This document shows, one piece after another, positions 53,590 to 62,610 of a DNA stretch of 64,000 nucleotides. This DNA is from Marinobacter alexandrii. GTDB taxonomy: Bacteria; Pseudomonadota; Gammaproteobacteria; Pseudomonadales; Oleiphilaceae. Position numbers and translations under genes: made by a program. The notes under the pieces were generated by a model, which saw only the letters and a program-made list of their open reading frames with translations, ran no database searches and had not been told where the DNA came from. How positions within the stretch are numbered: the first letter of the stretch is position 1; every line of letters begins with the position of its first letter. The DNA lies in the NCBI RefSeq assembly GCF_005871205.1, contig NZ_SWKM01000013.1, forward strand, positions 248,001 to 312,000, given 5' to 3'.

Positions 53590-54342
53590 TTAGTTCAGGG
53601 TCAACAACACAACGGACACGTTGTCCGATGCCAGATTGTCCAGGGCTGTCTCAATCAGTGCTTCAACCGCAGACTCGCCACTGTCAGCCTGCTGTATGAT
53701 GTCTTCCCACTCCGGCTGTGACACCGAATTGGTTAATCCGTCGGAGCACAACATGAGGCTGTCGCCGGGCTCAAGGGTCTGCCGGGCGTAGCTGATTTCC
53801 AGCGGCTCCATGGCACCCACGGCCCGGGTCAGTACGTTCTTGAACGGCACATTGGGGACATCGGCCTCGGAAATGCTGCCATCGTCGAGCATGTTCTGGA
53901 CCACGGTGTCATCCCGGGTCAGGCAGGTGCCCTTCCCTTTTCGAATCAGGTAGCACCGGGAATCACCAACATGAGCGATGTGGGCAGTAGTGCCATCCAG
54001 CCAGGCCGCCACCAGGGTGGTACCCATCTTGTCGAGCTGGCTGTCTTCGGCCCGGCGATCTTGAATTCGCTGGTTGGCGAGAGCGAATGCTGCCATCAGG
54101 TTGTCGTGGGCACTCATTTCCTGCTGATCCAGATCCCCCGAAAACAGTCGCGGTGTGAGTGACTCCATGACCGCGTCAGCCGCCAGCCGGCTGGCAATTT
54201 CGCCGCCCTGATAGCCACCCATGCCATCGGCAACCAACATCAGGGCCGCGCAGGCATCCTCGCGAACCTGCCACACAGCCACATCCTGATTGCTTTCCCG
54301 GATAGCTCCGGTGTGACTTCGCCCTGCAACCGTTATGCTCAT
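53590..54342 (-). CDS. PP2C-family Ser/Thr protein phosphatase
   Basis: A 250-aa PPM phosphatase. Metal-binding motifs are SITVAGRSHTGAIRESNQD at the start (short: RESNQD), ADGMGGYQGGEIAS and LCSDGLTNSV, with a last Asp in ASDNVSVVLL. It removes the phosphate placed by the kinase just upstream, whose last bases overlap the phosphatase start (ATGA). Confidence 0.93.
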   Translation of the reverse strand: MSITVAGRSHTGAIRESNQDVAVWQVREDACAALMLVADGMGGYQGGEIASRLAADAVMESLTPRLFSGDLDQQEMSAHDNLMAAFALANQRIQDRRAEDSQLDKMGTTLVAAWLDGTTAHIAHVGDSRCYLIRKGKGTCLTRDDTVVQNMLDDGSISEADVPNVPFKNVLTRAVGAMEPLEISYARQTLEPGDSLMLCSDGLTNSVSQPEWEDIIQQADSGESAVEALIETALDNLASDNVSVVLLTLN

Positions 54343-55988
54343 GACGACACCTCCCTGGCTTCTCTGACCGCCAGACGGCGTACCGCCTCGGCCATAGTGG
54401 CGGCGGACGCAAAACGCTTATCCGGTTCGCGCTGAATCGCCTTGTTGATCAACCGCACCACGCCATTGGGAAGCTCGGCATTGAATTCGCGCACACTGCG
54501 CGGGCGCTTGTTCAGAATCTGGTAGGTCAGGTTGGCCAGAGTATCGCCCTGGTAGGGCGTCGCCCCGCTCACCAGCTTGTAGAGCGTGACCCCAAGACTG
54601 TAGATGTCCGAAGCACCGGTTACCTTCTGCCCTTTGAGCTGCTCCGGCGACATGTACAACGGACTGCCCATGACACTGCCGGTCTTGGTGCGGGAATCGT
54701 CGGAGATCTTGGCGATCCCGAAATCGGTGATCTTGATGGCCCCATCGTTCGGGTTATAGATGATATTGCCCGGCTTGATATCCCGGTGGACCACCTTCTT
54801 GCTGTGGGCGTAGGCCAGCGCATCCGCCGCCCGGGCGATAATCTCAAGCACCGTTGGTAACGGCAGCAGCCGACCCGGCTTGCCAAAGTCGCTGAGCGGG
54901 CGGCCCTGGGCATAGTCCATGGCGATGTAGGCGAGGTCGGCTTCTTCGCCAACGTCGTACACGGTCACGATGGAAGGATGATCAAGCCGGCCGGCGGCCT
55001 CAGCCTCCCGAAAGAAACGCTCTTTGAGTTCCGGCAGATGGCCATCATCAAAAGCCTGGTAGCTCAGGGTCTTTATGGCTACGGTGCGGGCGATTTTCGG
55101 GTCCTTGCCCAGGAACACGACGCCCATGGCGCCCCGCCCCAGCTCCCGCTCGATTTCATAGCGGCCCAGGGTGGGGCGGCTCAGGGACTGTTCCGGCATC
55201 AACAGCGTGCGGGTGCTGTCGAATCCGCTGGGCTGGACCAAGGCAGACTCGGTCGACAATTTCTCCAATGCCGACAGGCGCTCACTGGCATCCCGGAAGT
55301 TCTTCCGTTGCTCCAGGATATGGCCGTAACTCGCGATGGCTTTTTCATACTGACGCTTGCGCTCCTGCTGGATCGCAATGTCGTATCGTAGCTCCAGAGC
55401 GGCATCACAGGTGGGGCAGCCCTGCAACGCGTTAACCGCTTCATCCGTATTGCCCTGTTGCAGCAACAGCCGAGCCAACTGCAGCCGCGCCTCTTGCACG
55501 TTCGACTCCAGCGACCGGATTTCCCGATTGGGCTGCAGCCAAAACAGCATTACCACGAAACCCGCGACCAACAGAGTGATCACCTCGCCCAGCGGCAGCC
55601 ACTCGTTCCGATAAAAGGTCAGCGCGGCCTGAAGCACTACCAATGAACCTCCCAGAAGCAATGTTACTGGCAAAGCGACCGCCACGCCCATTCTCGGAAC
55701 GGCAAACGCGAGGTAAAACGAGGAGCCGACCAGGGCGATGCCCATGGCCAGATCGGTCCACAGGGGCTCGGACAGGGCTCGTGCCGCCAGAATGTTCGAC
55801 ATCCCACCAAGCGGTATGGGGACTGGTCCATTGCCGGCGTCGGGGGCCCCCATCAGGCCGAGAAAAACCCGGTCGGCCCAGCTGAGAAATTCCAGTTGTT
55901 CTCCCGCCAGCGCAAACACCACCGCCGCAAGAACCACCAACAACCTCAGGCTAAACAGATGCGAGCACAGGAAGATTAGAGTGTTCAC
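54339..55988 (-). CDS. Membrane-anchored Ser/Thr protein kinase with TPR-like region
   Basis: A 549-aa Hanks-type kinase. The first 170 residues form about five hydrophobic segments (LLVVLAAVVFALAG, LAMGIALVGSSFYLAFAV, VITLLVAGFVVMLFWL), then a helical linker resembling TPR repeats (LLLQQGNTDEAVNALQG, YEKAIASYGHILEQRK), then the kinase domain: RYEIERELGRGAMGVVF (about 285), HRDIKPGNII (about 400), DFGIAK and the activation-loop MGSPLYMSPEQ. In most kinases of this type the sensor is outside or C-terminal; here it is N-terminal and in the membrane. The gene is coupled to the phosphatase and FHA genes. Confidence 0.92.
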   Translation of the reverse strand: MNTLIFLCSHLFSLRLLVVLAAVVFALAGEQLEFLSWADRVFLGLMGAPDAGNGPVPIPLGGMSNILAARALSEPLWTDLAMGIALVGSSFYLAFAVPRMGVAVALPVTLLLGGSLVVLQAALTFYRNEWLPLGEVITLLVAGFVVMLFWLQPNREIRSLESNVQEARLQLARLLLQQGNTDEAVNALQGCPTCDAALELRYDIAIQQERKRQYEKAIASYGHILEQRKNFRDASERLSALEKLSTESALVQPSGFDSTRTLLMPEQSLSRPTLGRYEIERELGRGAMGVVFLGKDPKIARTVAIKTLSYQAFDDGHLPELKERFFREAEAAGRLDHPSIVTVYDVGEEADLAYIAMDYAQGRPLSDFGKPGRLLPLPTVLEIIARAADALAYAHSKKVVHRDIKPGNIIYNPNDGAIKITDFGIAKISDDSRTKTGSVMGSPLYMSPEQLKGQKVTGASDIYSLGVTLYKLVSGATPYQGDTLANLTYQILNKRPRSVREFNAELPNGVVRLINKAIQREPDKRFASAATMAEAVRRLAVREAREVSS

Positions 55989-56233
55989 GAGTCACTTTTC
56001 TGTAAATGGTTGATCTGGCTAGTTTAGAAACAGTCAAGGCCAGGCGATAGCGTCAAAGAAGTGTTTTTTGTAAGGGTTTGTTCGCTTGAGAGAAGGCTCA
56101 AAACTTTCGAAATGGTTCAGCACATTTACTTTTTTGCGGGGAGCGGATCCGGATGATGACCAAACCGTATGTTGAACAATTACCTATGTCTGGTCTATGG
56201 TCAGATCACACCAATCAGAAACAGGAGCCAAAG

Positions 56234-56635
56234 ATGTCCGGTATTAGAAAACACCTTAGGTACGTTTCGTTTTTCATGGCCTTGATGCTGAGCCTGGGCT
56301 CTGTATGGTCCTCCACAGCCACTGCCGCCATGGTCGGCACTGGAGAAATGATTACCGGACAGGAAGTCCAGCTCGATCGTCAGCAGCTGATGGATATGCT
56401 GGAGCAACAGGAAGTGCAGGATAAGCTGGCCGATATGGGCGTCAGCGAAGATCAGGTTCGGGACCGCATTCAGAATCTCACACCACAGGAACTGGCGGAG
56501 TTTGAGCAGCAGCTGGCGGAAGCGCCTGCAGGCCAGGGTGTCGTTGGCGTCATTGTGCTGTTCCTGCTGGTGTTCATTGTTACGGACATGCTCTGCGCAA
56601 CCAACATCTTCCCGTTCGTGAACTGTATCAGGTAA
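56234..56635 (+). CDS. PA2779-family protein
   Basis: A 133-aa exported protein. I start at ATG 56234 after AGGAGCC; a longer frame from 56153 is rejected. It has an N-terminal signal peptide (SFFMALMLSLGSVWSSTATAAMV), a Gln/Glu-rich helical middle (MLEQQEVQDKLADMGVSEDQ, TPQELAEFEQQLAEAPAG) and a strikingly hydrophobic tail (GVVGVIVLFLLVFIVTDML) that ends in CATNIFPFVNCIR with two Cys. This is the PA2779 type, always found with a PA2778-like peptidase. It may be the peptidase's substrate. Confidence 0.85.
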   Translation: MSGIRKHLRYVSFFMALMLSLGSVWSSTATAAMVGTGEMITGQEVQLDRQQLMDMLEQQEVQDKLADMGVSEDQVRDRIQNLTPQELAEFEQQLAEAPAGQGVVGVIVLFLLVFIVTDMLCATNIFPFVNCIR

Positions 56636-57634
56636 GTGTTCTTTCTCTTCCCACCCAAGCCGGCCAGTCGCCTGGTCAGTCTATTACTGATCCTGCTGCT
56701 GGCCGGCTGCAGCACAAGCCCCAAGTGGCCTGCCGCTGACGACAGTACGGCGTCGCTGCAGACGCGCACGGTGCTGAACGACGTCCCCTTCTATCCCCAG
56801 GAGCTTTACCAGTGCGGCCCGGCTGCCCTGGCAATGATGCTCAACAGTCAGGGCCTGAATACCAATCCGGACATACTGCGAGATCTGGTGTATATACCCG
56901 GCCGGGAAGGCTCTCTGCAGGTGGAAATGGTGGCCGGGGCACGGTCCCACAACATGTTGGTCTATACCCTGGATGGCGAGCTTGAGAGCCTGCTGCGTGA
57001 GGTGGAGGCCGGCAACCCGGTGCTGGTCATGCAGAACCTTTTCTACAACTGGTGGCCACAATGGCACTTTGCGGTTGTGATGGGTTTCGATCCGGAAAAG
57101 CAGACCATCATCCTGCACACGGGCACCCGCGAGCGTCACGAGACCAGCGTGGAAGTGTTCGCCAACACCTGGGCCAGGTCCGATAACTGGGCGGCGGTGA
57201 TCCTGCCGCCGGACCAGATCCCGGCGACGGCGACGGCACTGCAGTACCTGAGTGCCGCCAACGACCTGGAAACCACCGGGCGCACCAATGCCGCCATGAC
57301 CGCCTATCGCACAGCCGAACGCCGCTGGCAGGATCAGCCCGCCGCCATTCTGGGCCAGGGCAACATCGCCTACACTCGCCAGCATGTGCAGCAAGCGCGC
57401 AAGCATTTTGACCGTCTGGTCACAAAATTCCCGAACGAAGCGGTGGGCTGGAACAACCTTGCCCACACTCTGGGTGAGCTGGGCTGCAACGACGAAGCTG
57501 CCATCGCGCAACAGTGCGCTGCCGCGCTGGCACCGGATCGGTTCGAATCACAAGTGGAATCGCAATCAGACCGAGTACATCCAGACCACTGTTCCGTGCC
57601 GGCCTGCCCCGCCCTGCCCCAATCCAGGGATTGA
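56636..57634 (+). CDS. PA2778-family C39-like cysteine peptidase lipoprotein with TPR
   Basis: A 332-aa protein whose GTG start directly follows the stop of the previous gene. The lipobox LLAGC lipidates Cys25. The C39-like peptidase part has Cys60 in YQCGPAALAMML and His144 in WWPQWHFAVVMGFD, with an Asp after. From about residue 195 on, two or three TPR-like repeats appear (ALQYLSAANDLETTGRTNAAMTAYRTAERRWQDQ, in short NDLETTGRTNAAM; IAYTRQHVQQARKHFDRLV). C39 enzymes cut after double-glycine leaders; this one is likely periplasm-facing, anchored in the membrane. Confidence 0.88.
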   Translation: MFFLFPPKPASRLVSLLLILLLAGCSTSPKWPAADDSTASLQTRTVLNDVPFYPQELYQCGPAALAMMLNSQGLNTNPDILRDLVYIPGREGSLQVEMVAGARSHNMLVYTLDGELESLLREVEAGNPVLVMQNLFYNWWPQWHFAVVMGFDPEKQTIILHTGTRERHETSVEVFANTWARSDNWAAVILPPDQIPATATALQYLSAANDLETTGRTNAAMTAYRTAERRWQDQPAAILGQGNIAYTRQHVQQARKHFDRLVTKFPNEAVGWNNLAHTLGELGCNDEAAIAQQCAAALAPDRFESQVESQSDRVHPDHCSVPACPALPQSRD

Positions 57635-57638
57635 AGCG

Positions 57639-58277
57639 TTAGCGAGGCTTCCGGAACAAGGCCACGTCCTTTCTCGGCACCACCAACTCCCACCCGAGCT
57701 GATCGCCGATAACCGCCAGCGTGCGCTCCCGGTAAAACACCACATGGGTGGGATCACGCCGGTAGTGCCAGTTGGCAAAGCGGGCGTCGTCGGTCTGGAA
57801 ACAGGTCATGACGCCTAGCCAGCCACCGGGTTTGAGCAGGCCATCCATTTGGCGGAAGACCTGGGCCGGCTGATGAAGATGCTCAACCACCTCGGTGCAG
57901 GTCAGGAAATCGTACTGGCGCTTCAGCGCCTGGTCGGAGTCGTGGAAAAAGGGATCGTAAAGACTCATCGCCATGCCCGCCTCGGTGAGCATACCGGCAA
58001 GTGCCGGCCCTGGCCCGCAGCCAAAGTCCAGGCCCGCCATTCCCGGCTGGAGACGCTCCAGCAGCGGTTCGGTCAGCTTGCTCAGGAATTTTTGATAGCC
58101 GGGATCCTCAGCCTCGTTTTCATGGAAATCGTAGATCGCCCGTTCCTCAGAAGCTGACAGGCGGCAGCCGTGCGCCAACAAAGTGGCCTCACAGACCTGA
58201 CAACGCAGGTATTGCTGGGCCTTGACCACCTGGAAATCTTCCAACTGGCCCTGCTCGCACACCGGGCACTCAGTCAT
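57639..58277 (-). CDS. Class I SAM-dependent methyltransferase with Zn-ribbon-like start
   Basis: A 212-aa methyltransferase. A CxxC pair and a further CxxC (CPVCEQG, RCQVCEATLL) at residues 4-35 form a rubredoxin-like knuckle; the SAM fold follows with LDFGCGPGPALAGML and the acidic post-motif FLTCTEVVEHLHQP. The ATG 58277 overlaps the stop of the CobW-family gene by four bases, so they are coupled. Methyl acceptor unknown. Confidence 0.85.
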   Translation of the reverse strand: MTECPVCEQGQLEDFQVVKAQQYLRCQVCEATLLAHGCRLSASEERAIYDFHENEAEDPGYQKFLSKLTEPLLERLQPGMAGLDFGCGPGPALAGMLTEAGMAMSLYDPFFHDSDQALKRQYDFLTCTEVVEHLHQPAQVFRQMDGLLKPGGWLGVMTCFQTDDARFANWHYRRDPTHVVFYRERTLAVIGDQLGWELVVPRKDVALFRKPR

Positions 58278-59275
58278 GGTGTTGCAACACACTCATCTGC
58301 CAGGCCGGCCGCCGCTTTCATTGCCTGATCCAGCTCGGCGTCCGACAGCGGCTCTGCGCTGATGGCTTCCAGTCGGGACAACTCACGGGCGTCGCTTTCT
58401 GATATAGACAGTGAGCCATCGACCATATTCAGGGTCCGCCAGCCCTCAAGGCAGTGAACCACAGCCTTGAAACGCTCAAATCGGCTGTCCATCGCCAGCG
58501 CCATGAGCGATTGCTCGTCGAACTGGATCTCGGGGTGAACTCGCCAGCCCAGGCTGACATAGCCCTGCCCTTCGTTTCTAACCAGTTGCCACGGCTGCTC
58601 CTGGATGTCCGGCGCGGGGGCTACCGTCTTCTGGTGATGGTGATCGTGGGCATGGGGTGAGCTGACCGCGGGCAGGCTGGTTTCGCCATCCAGCCACTCG
58701 GACCTAAGCCGGCCATGATGGGTTTTGAAAATCGCCTTCTTAGCCGGCGCCAGGGCAGCGGCCCAGCGATCAAAGCCTTCGATTTGCTCCGGCGAAGCCA
58801 CATCCGTTTTGTTAGCCACCAGAATATCCGCGGCCGCCACCTGATCCCGAAACTGAACGTTCTCCAACACCCGGGTGTCTTCCAGTTTGCGCGGATCCAC
58901 CAGGGTAATTACGGGGCCCAATGCCAGCACGTCGGCGTAGTGCTCGCCGGTCAGGGTTTCCAGGATTTTTGCCGGGTGCCCAAGGCCGGTGGGCTCGATG
59001 ATCAGGCGGTCTGGCTTGGCCTTGTGGATCAGCATATTCAAACCCATCTGCATGGGCAGACCGGCGACACAGCACATGCAGCCACCAGGCACCTCCCGAA
59101 TGAAGGCGCCCTCAGTCTGGAGCATGGCGCCATCAATGCCGACTTCGCCAAACTCATTGACGAGCACGGCCCAGACTTCGCCCTCAGGCTTGGTTTTCAG
59201 CAGATCCAGTATGGCGGTGGTCTTGCCAACGCCGAGGAAACCGAGGATCAAGTTGGTTGGAATGGGTTGTTTCAT
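58274..59275 (-). CDS. CobW/COG0523-family GTPase metallochaperone
   Basis: A 333-aa G3E GTPase. I start at ATG 59275. It has the P-loop GFLGVGKTT (residues 12-20), the Cys motif GCMCCV (Cys66, 68, 69) that binds a metal, and later NKTD (about residue 155) for guanine recognition. A His-rich stretch (HAHDHHHQK, about 215-223) precedes the C-terminal CobW_C domain. Such proteins insert or deliver Zn2+, Co2+ or other metals to target enzymes. Its genomic partner here is a methyltransferase, which has Cys pairs and could be the client; this is speculation. Confidence 0.9.
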   Translation of the reverse strand: MKQPIPTNLILGFLGVGKTTAILDLLKTKPEGEVWAVLVNEFGEVGIDGAMLQTEGAFIREVPGGCMCCVAGLPMQMGLNMLIHKAKPDRLIIEPTGLGHPAKILETLTGEHYADVLALGPVITLVDPRKLEDTRVLENVQFRDQVAAADILVANKTDVASPEQIEGFDRWAAALAPAKKAIFKTHHGRLRSEWLDGETSLPAVSSPHAHDHHHQKTVAPAPDIQEQPWQLVRNEGQGYVSLGWRVHPEIQFDEQSLMALAMDSRFERFKAVVHCLEGWRTLNMVDGSLSISESDARELSRLEAISAEPLSDAELDQAMKAAAGLADECVATP

Positions 59276-59291
59276 GGAAGGGGTTCTAACC

Positions 59292-60098
59292 TCATTGGTT
59301 CTTTTGGTGCACCAGCCGGTCCAGCCGCAGCCGCTCGCGATCATCGAAGAGTCGGCGGCTGCCCCAGGATACTGCCATCAGGGTGCCGAATCCGGTGCCG
59401 ACGGTAATCGTGAGCATCACCAGGATCTGGTATTTCACCGCAACGGCGGGTGGGCTGCCAGCCAGAATCTGGCCCGTCATCATGCCTGGCAGGCTGACAA
59501 TGCCGGCGGCGGCCATGGCGTTGATAGAGGGCATCATACCGCTGCGCATGGCGTGTCGGCGAATATCTTCCAGAGCCTGGCTCCAGGGCTCCCCGAGCAT
59601 CAGCCGGTTTTCGATGATCGAGCGCTGGCTCCATACCGACTCGTTCAGCCGATCCAGGCTCAGAGCAACGCCGGTCATGGTGTTGCCCAGCATCATGCCC
59701 AGCAGCGGGATAGCATACTGTGGCGCGTACCAGGGCTCTGGCCCGATCACCACCACCAGGGTCAGCACCGTCACGGTGAACGAGGACACAAACATGGCGC
59801 CGGTACCAATACAGAACGCCCAGACACCGCGCAGGCGTCGCTGCTGCCGCGCCATCACTTCACGGCCGGCCACCAGCAGCATGATTAGCGCCAGCAAGGC
59901 AATCCAATAGAACTCCGAAGAGGCAAACAGGGCTTCCAGCACCAGCCCGATAAGCGCCAGCTGGATAACCGTTCGGCTGGCAGCAACCAGCAGGCTGCGG
60001 CCAATACCCAGCCGGGTCGCCAGGCTTACCCCGGCCAATGCCAGAATCAGCAGCGCCGTCAGCGCCAGTTTCCACCAGGCGAGATCAATGACTTCCAT
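59292..60098 (-). CDS. fetB: FetB-like ABC permease (UPF0014)
   Basis: A 268-aa membrane protein starting at ATG 60098. It has about seven helices; LALIGLVLEALF, LIMLLVAGREVMARQQRRLRG and IPLLGMMLGNTMTGVALSLDRL (short: LLGMMLGNTM) are the UPF0014/FetB signature pieces. FetAB was described in E. coli as an iron exporter that helps against oxidative stress. It overlaps the end of fetA by 14 bp. Confidence 0.88.
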   Translation of the reverse strand: MEVIDLAWWKLALTALLILALAGVSLATRLGIGRSLLVAASRTVIQLALIGLVLEALFASSEFYWIALLALIMLLVAGREVMARQQRRLRGVWAFCIGTGAMFVSSFTVTVLTLVVVIGPEPWYAPQYAIPLLGMMLGNTMTGVALSLDRLNESVWSQRSIIENRLMLGEPWSQALEDIRRHAMRSGMMPSINAMAAAGIVSLPGMMTGQILAGSPPAVAVKYQILVMLTITVGTGFGTLMAVSWGSRRLFDDRERLRLDRLVHQKNQ

Positions 60099-60690
60099 GA
60101 ACGGGCTCCAGTGTGCTGCCCTGGATGCGGTAGTGCCGGCTGGCAACCCGCTCGATCTGGCCGATATCGTGGGCGATCCAGATCACGATCAGATCCCGGG
60201 CGCGGATTTCCTCCAGCAGCCAGTTCTCCACCTGGTGGGTCATATCCTGGTCCAGATTCGCCGTTGGCTCATCCAGCAGCAGAACCCGAGGATGACGCGC
60301 CAGGGCGCGCGCAATGGCCAGCCGTTGACGCTCGCCTGACGACAACCGGCTGACGGTCCAGTTCATGGTTTCCGGGGGCAAACCCAAGGCACTGGGCAGC
60401 GTGCGCTGTTCTGGTTCGAAGTGGGCGCCGACGTCTTCATACCACCACTGGCTATCGGCGGGCACCATCATCACCTGCCGACGCCAGCGATGGCCCGGCA
60501 CCGATCCCTGCTGTATCTCATCCAGCGCCACATTGCCCTGGTGCGGGTCGAGATCCGCGATGGCCCGAAGCAAACGACTCTTGCCAGAGCCGGACGGTCC
60601 GGACACACAGACAATATCGCCACCCTGGAGGGACAGGTTCACCCCTTCCAGCGTACCAACTGACAGTTTATCGAGCGTGAGTGTGGTCAC
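60085..60690 (-). CDS. fetA: FetA-like ABC ATP-binding protein
   Basis: A 201-aa ABC ATPase. Walker A is GPSGSGKSRLL (about residue 32), the signature is RLSSGERQRLAIARAL and Walker B is VLLLDEPTANLD. The length is short, as in FetA. It pairs with the permease that follows with overlapping reading frames. Confidence 0.9.
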   Translation of the reverse strand: MTTLTLDKLSVGTLEGVNLSLQGGDIVCVSGPSGSGKSRLLRAIADLDPHQGNVALDEIQQGSVPGHRWRRQVMMVPADSQWWYEDVGAHFEPEQRTLPSALGLPPETMNWTVSRLSSGERQRLAIARALARHPRVLLLDEPTANLDQDMTHQVENWLLEEIRARDLIVIWIAHDIGQIERVASRHYRIQGSTLEPVHGSH

Positions 60691-60700
60691 TGCTATCTCG

Positions 60701-61465
60701 TTAGAGCCCGCTGGATGGCCGATCGGCGATGAGGTTAGCCGTTTTGTAGAGTTTCAGAGCGTTGGAAAAGTTGACAACAAAGTTCTCAGGCATGTCACGT
60801 CGAAATGTAAGGTAGACCGGTCCACCGCTGACTGGCGTAGCCGACATAGCAATCTTGCCAGTCAGCCCCAAGCGCTCGGCTTCGGCCATCACCACATAGC
60901 GGTTCGACAACATCGCGTCAATTCGCCCCAGCATGAGCATCCTCAACCCGGAGTCGATGCCGGGAATGGCAATACGCTCGAATCCGGTGGCGTTTTGAAT
61001 CTCCCCAGAGTAAACGTAACCCGGCGAAACGCCAATCTGTAATCCAGCCAGGGACTCGAGCCCCGAGAACACCACAATGTGGCTTTTCCGGGACACTACC
61101 ACCGTTTCACTAAGCAGGAGATGTTCATGCGGAAACCGGTATTGGCGCTTCCGTTCATCGTTGATACCAATCCCAATAATGCCGTCACGCTTGCCTTCGA
61201 GCACCATGCGCTGGGCCCGCTTCCAAGGCACAAATTCGACGGTGGCCTCATGCCCCATGTTGGTGAGTACTTCCCGCGTAACCTCCCATAAGATACCGGC
61301 AGGGCCCTCGCCGGTATCGTCTATCAAGGATGGCCATTCCTCAGTGACCAGACGCAGCCGTTCGGCGGACGCACCCGAGGCCACTGTCATTAGTACCAGC
61401 AGCGTGAGTGCGCTCAGAGTCCGGAAGCCGACAGGGGAAAAGTGAAAAATGTGTTTAGAAATCAT
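60701..61465 (-). CDS. Periplasmic solute-binding protein (SBP_bac_3 type)
   Basis: A 254-aa type II periplasmic binding protein. A signal peptide (residues about 1-33, ending SGASA) precedes RLRLVTEEWPSLIDDTGEGPAG, which is the amino acid-binding fold start, and LMLGRIDAMLSNRYVVM and GGPVYLTFRRDMPE, the two-lobe hinge pieces. It has no ABC genes with it; such single receptors often act with signal proteins or as general amino acid scavengers. Confidence 0.85.
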   Translation of the reverse strand: MISKHIFHFSPVGFRTLSALTLLVLMTVASGASAERLRLVTEEWPSLIDDTGEGPAGILWEVTREVLTNMGHEATVEFVPWKRAQRMVLEGKRDGIIGIGINDERKRQYRFPHEHLLLSETVVVSRKSHIVVFSGLESLAGLQIGVSPGYVYSGEIQNATGFERIAIPGIDSGLRMLMLGRIDAMLSNRYVVMAEAERLGLTGKIAMSATPVSGGPVYLTFRRDMPENFVVNFSNALKLYKTANLIADRPSSGL

Positions 61466-61603
61466 ATATTACGCTCACCTGCCGGTTTGCCTTGATCTAT
61501 GTCCGAATCATGGCAGAGCGAGGGAAAAAGCGCCAGCACGGAGGCTGTAAGGCCGGTATACCCCTGTTATCATGGGCGAACCCAGTCACCCAACGGACCC
61601 CCG

Positions 61604-62596
61604 ATGACCAACACTTCCTCCACCCGTCTGAACAAATACATCAGCGAAAGCGGACTCTGTTCGCGGCGGGAGGCCGACCGTTACATTGAACAGGGCAACG
61701 TGTTCATCAATGGCAAGCGGGCCACTGTGGGCGATCAGGTATCACCAACCGATACGGTGAAGGTGAACGGGCAGGTGATTGAACCCCGGGCCGAAGAAGA
61801 TCTGGTGTTCATTGCAGTGAACAAACCCGTGGGCGTGGTCAGCACCACCGACGACGCCGAACGACACAACATCCAGCGTTTTGTCGGCCACAGCGCGCGC
61901 ATATTCCCCATCGGGCGGCTGGACAAGGATTCCCAGGGCCTGATTTTCATGACCAGCAACGGCGACCTGGTGAACAAGATCCTGCGTGCCGGCAATAATC
62001 ATGAAAAGGAATACCTGGTCACCGTCGACCGTCCGATCAACCGGGAGTTCGTGCAGGGCATGGCCAATGGCGTGCCGATCCTTGGAACGGTCACCAAGAA
62101 GTGCAAGGTGCAGCAGGAATCCCGCTTCGTGTTCCGGATCACCCTGGTTCAGGGGCTGAATCGACAGATCCGCAGGATGTGTGAGCATTTCGGCTACGAG
62201 GTAACGAAACTGGAGCGGGTCCGCATCATGAACGTCAGCCTGGGCGGTCTGCCCGTAGGCCAGTGGCGCGACCTCACCGACAAGGAACTGGCGGTGCTGT
62301 TCGACGCCATCAAGAATTCTTCTTCCGAAGCACCGGCTGGCGCCCGGAGGCAAACCCGCATCCAGCCTGGCAACCAACCCGGCAAGAACAAGCCCGCCGG
62401 TTCTGCACCAGGCAAACGCCCGGGTGGCAAACCCCGCAAACCTGGCGCCGGCCCCAAGCCCTCCAGCAAGCCTTCAGGCAGACCATCTGGCAAACCGCCT
62501 GGAAAGCCTACGGGCAAACCCGCTGGCCGTCCGGGCTCCTCCGTCCCCGGACGGGGCAAGCCGAAAAAGCAGCGCCAGCGCAGCACCAAACGGTAG
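61604..62596 (+). CDS. rluF: 23S rRNA pseudouridine synthase RluF with long basic tail
   Basis: A 330-aa protein starting at ATG 61604; a longer frame to 61499 is a leader with no ribosome site. Residues 8-60 are an S4 domain ([26 protein letters not shown]), and the catalytic Asp lies in [19 protein letters not shown] (about residue 106). [17 protein letters not shown] is the RluF/RsuA type motif. The last 75 residues form a low-complexity Pro/Gly/Lys/Arg tail ([19 protein letters not shown]) of uncertain function, perhaps RNA binding. Confidence 0.9.
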   Translation: MTNTSSTRLNKYISESGLCSRREADRYIEQGNVFINGKRATVGDQVSPTDTVKVNGQVIEPRAEEDLVFIAVNKPVGVVSTTDDAERHNIQRFVGHSARIFPIGRLDKDSQGLIFMTSNGDLVNKILRAGNNHEKEYLVTVDRPINREFVQGMANGVPILGTVTKKCKVQQESRFVFRITLVQGLNRQIRRMCEHFGYEVTKLERVRIMNVSLGGLPVGQWRDLTDKELAVLFDAIKNSSSEAPAGARRQTRIQPGNQPGKNKPAGSAPGKRPGGKPRKPGAGPKPSSKPSGRPSGKPPGKPTGKPAGRPGSSVPGRGKPKKQRQRSTKR

Positions 62597-62610
62597 CCGC
62601 ACCGGCCTGA

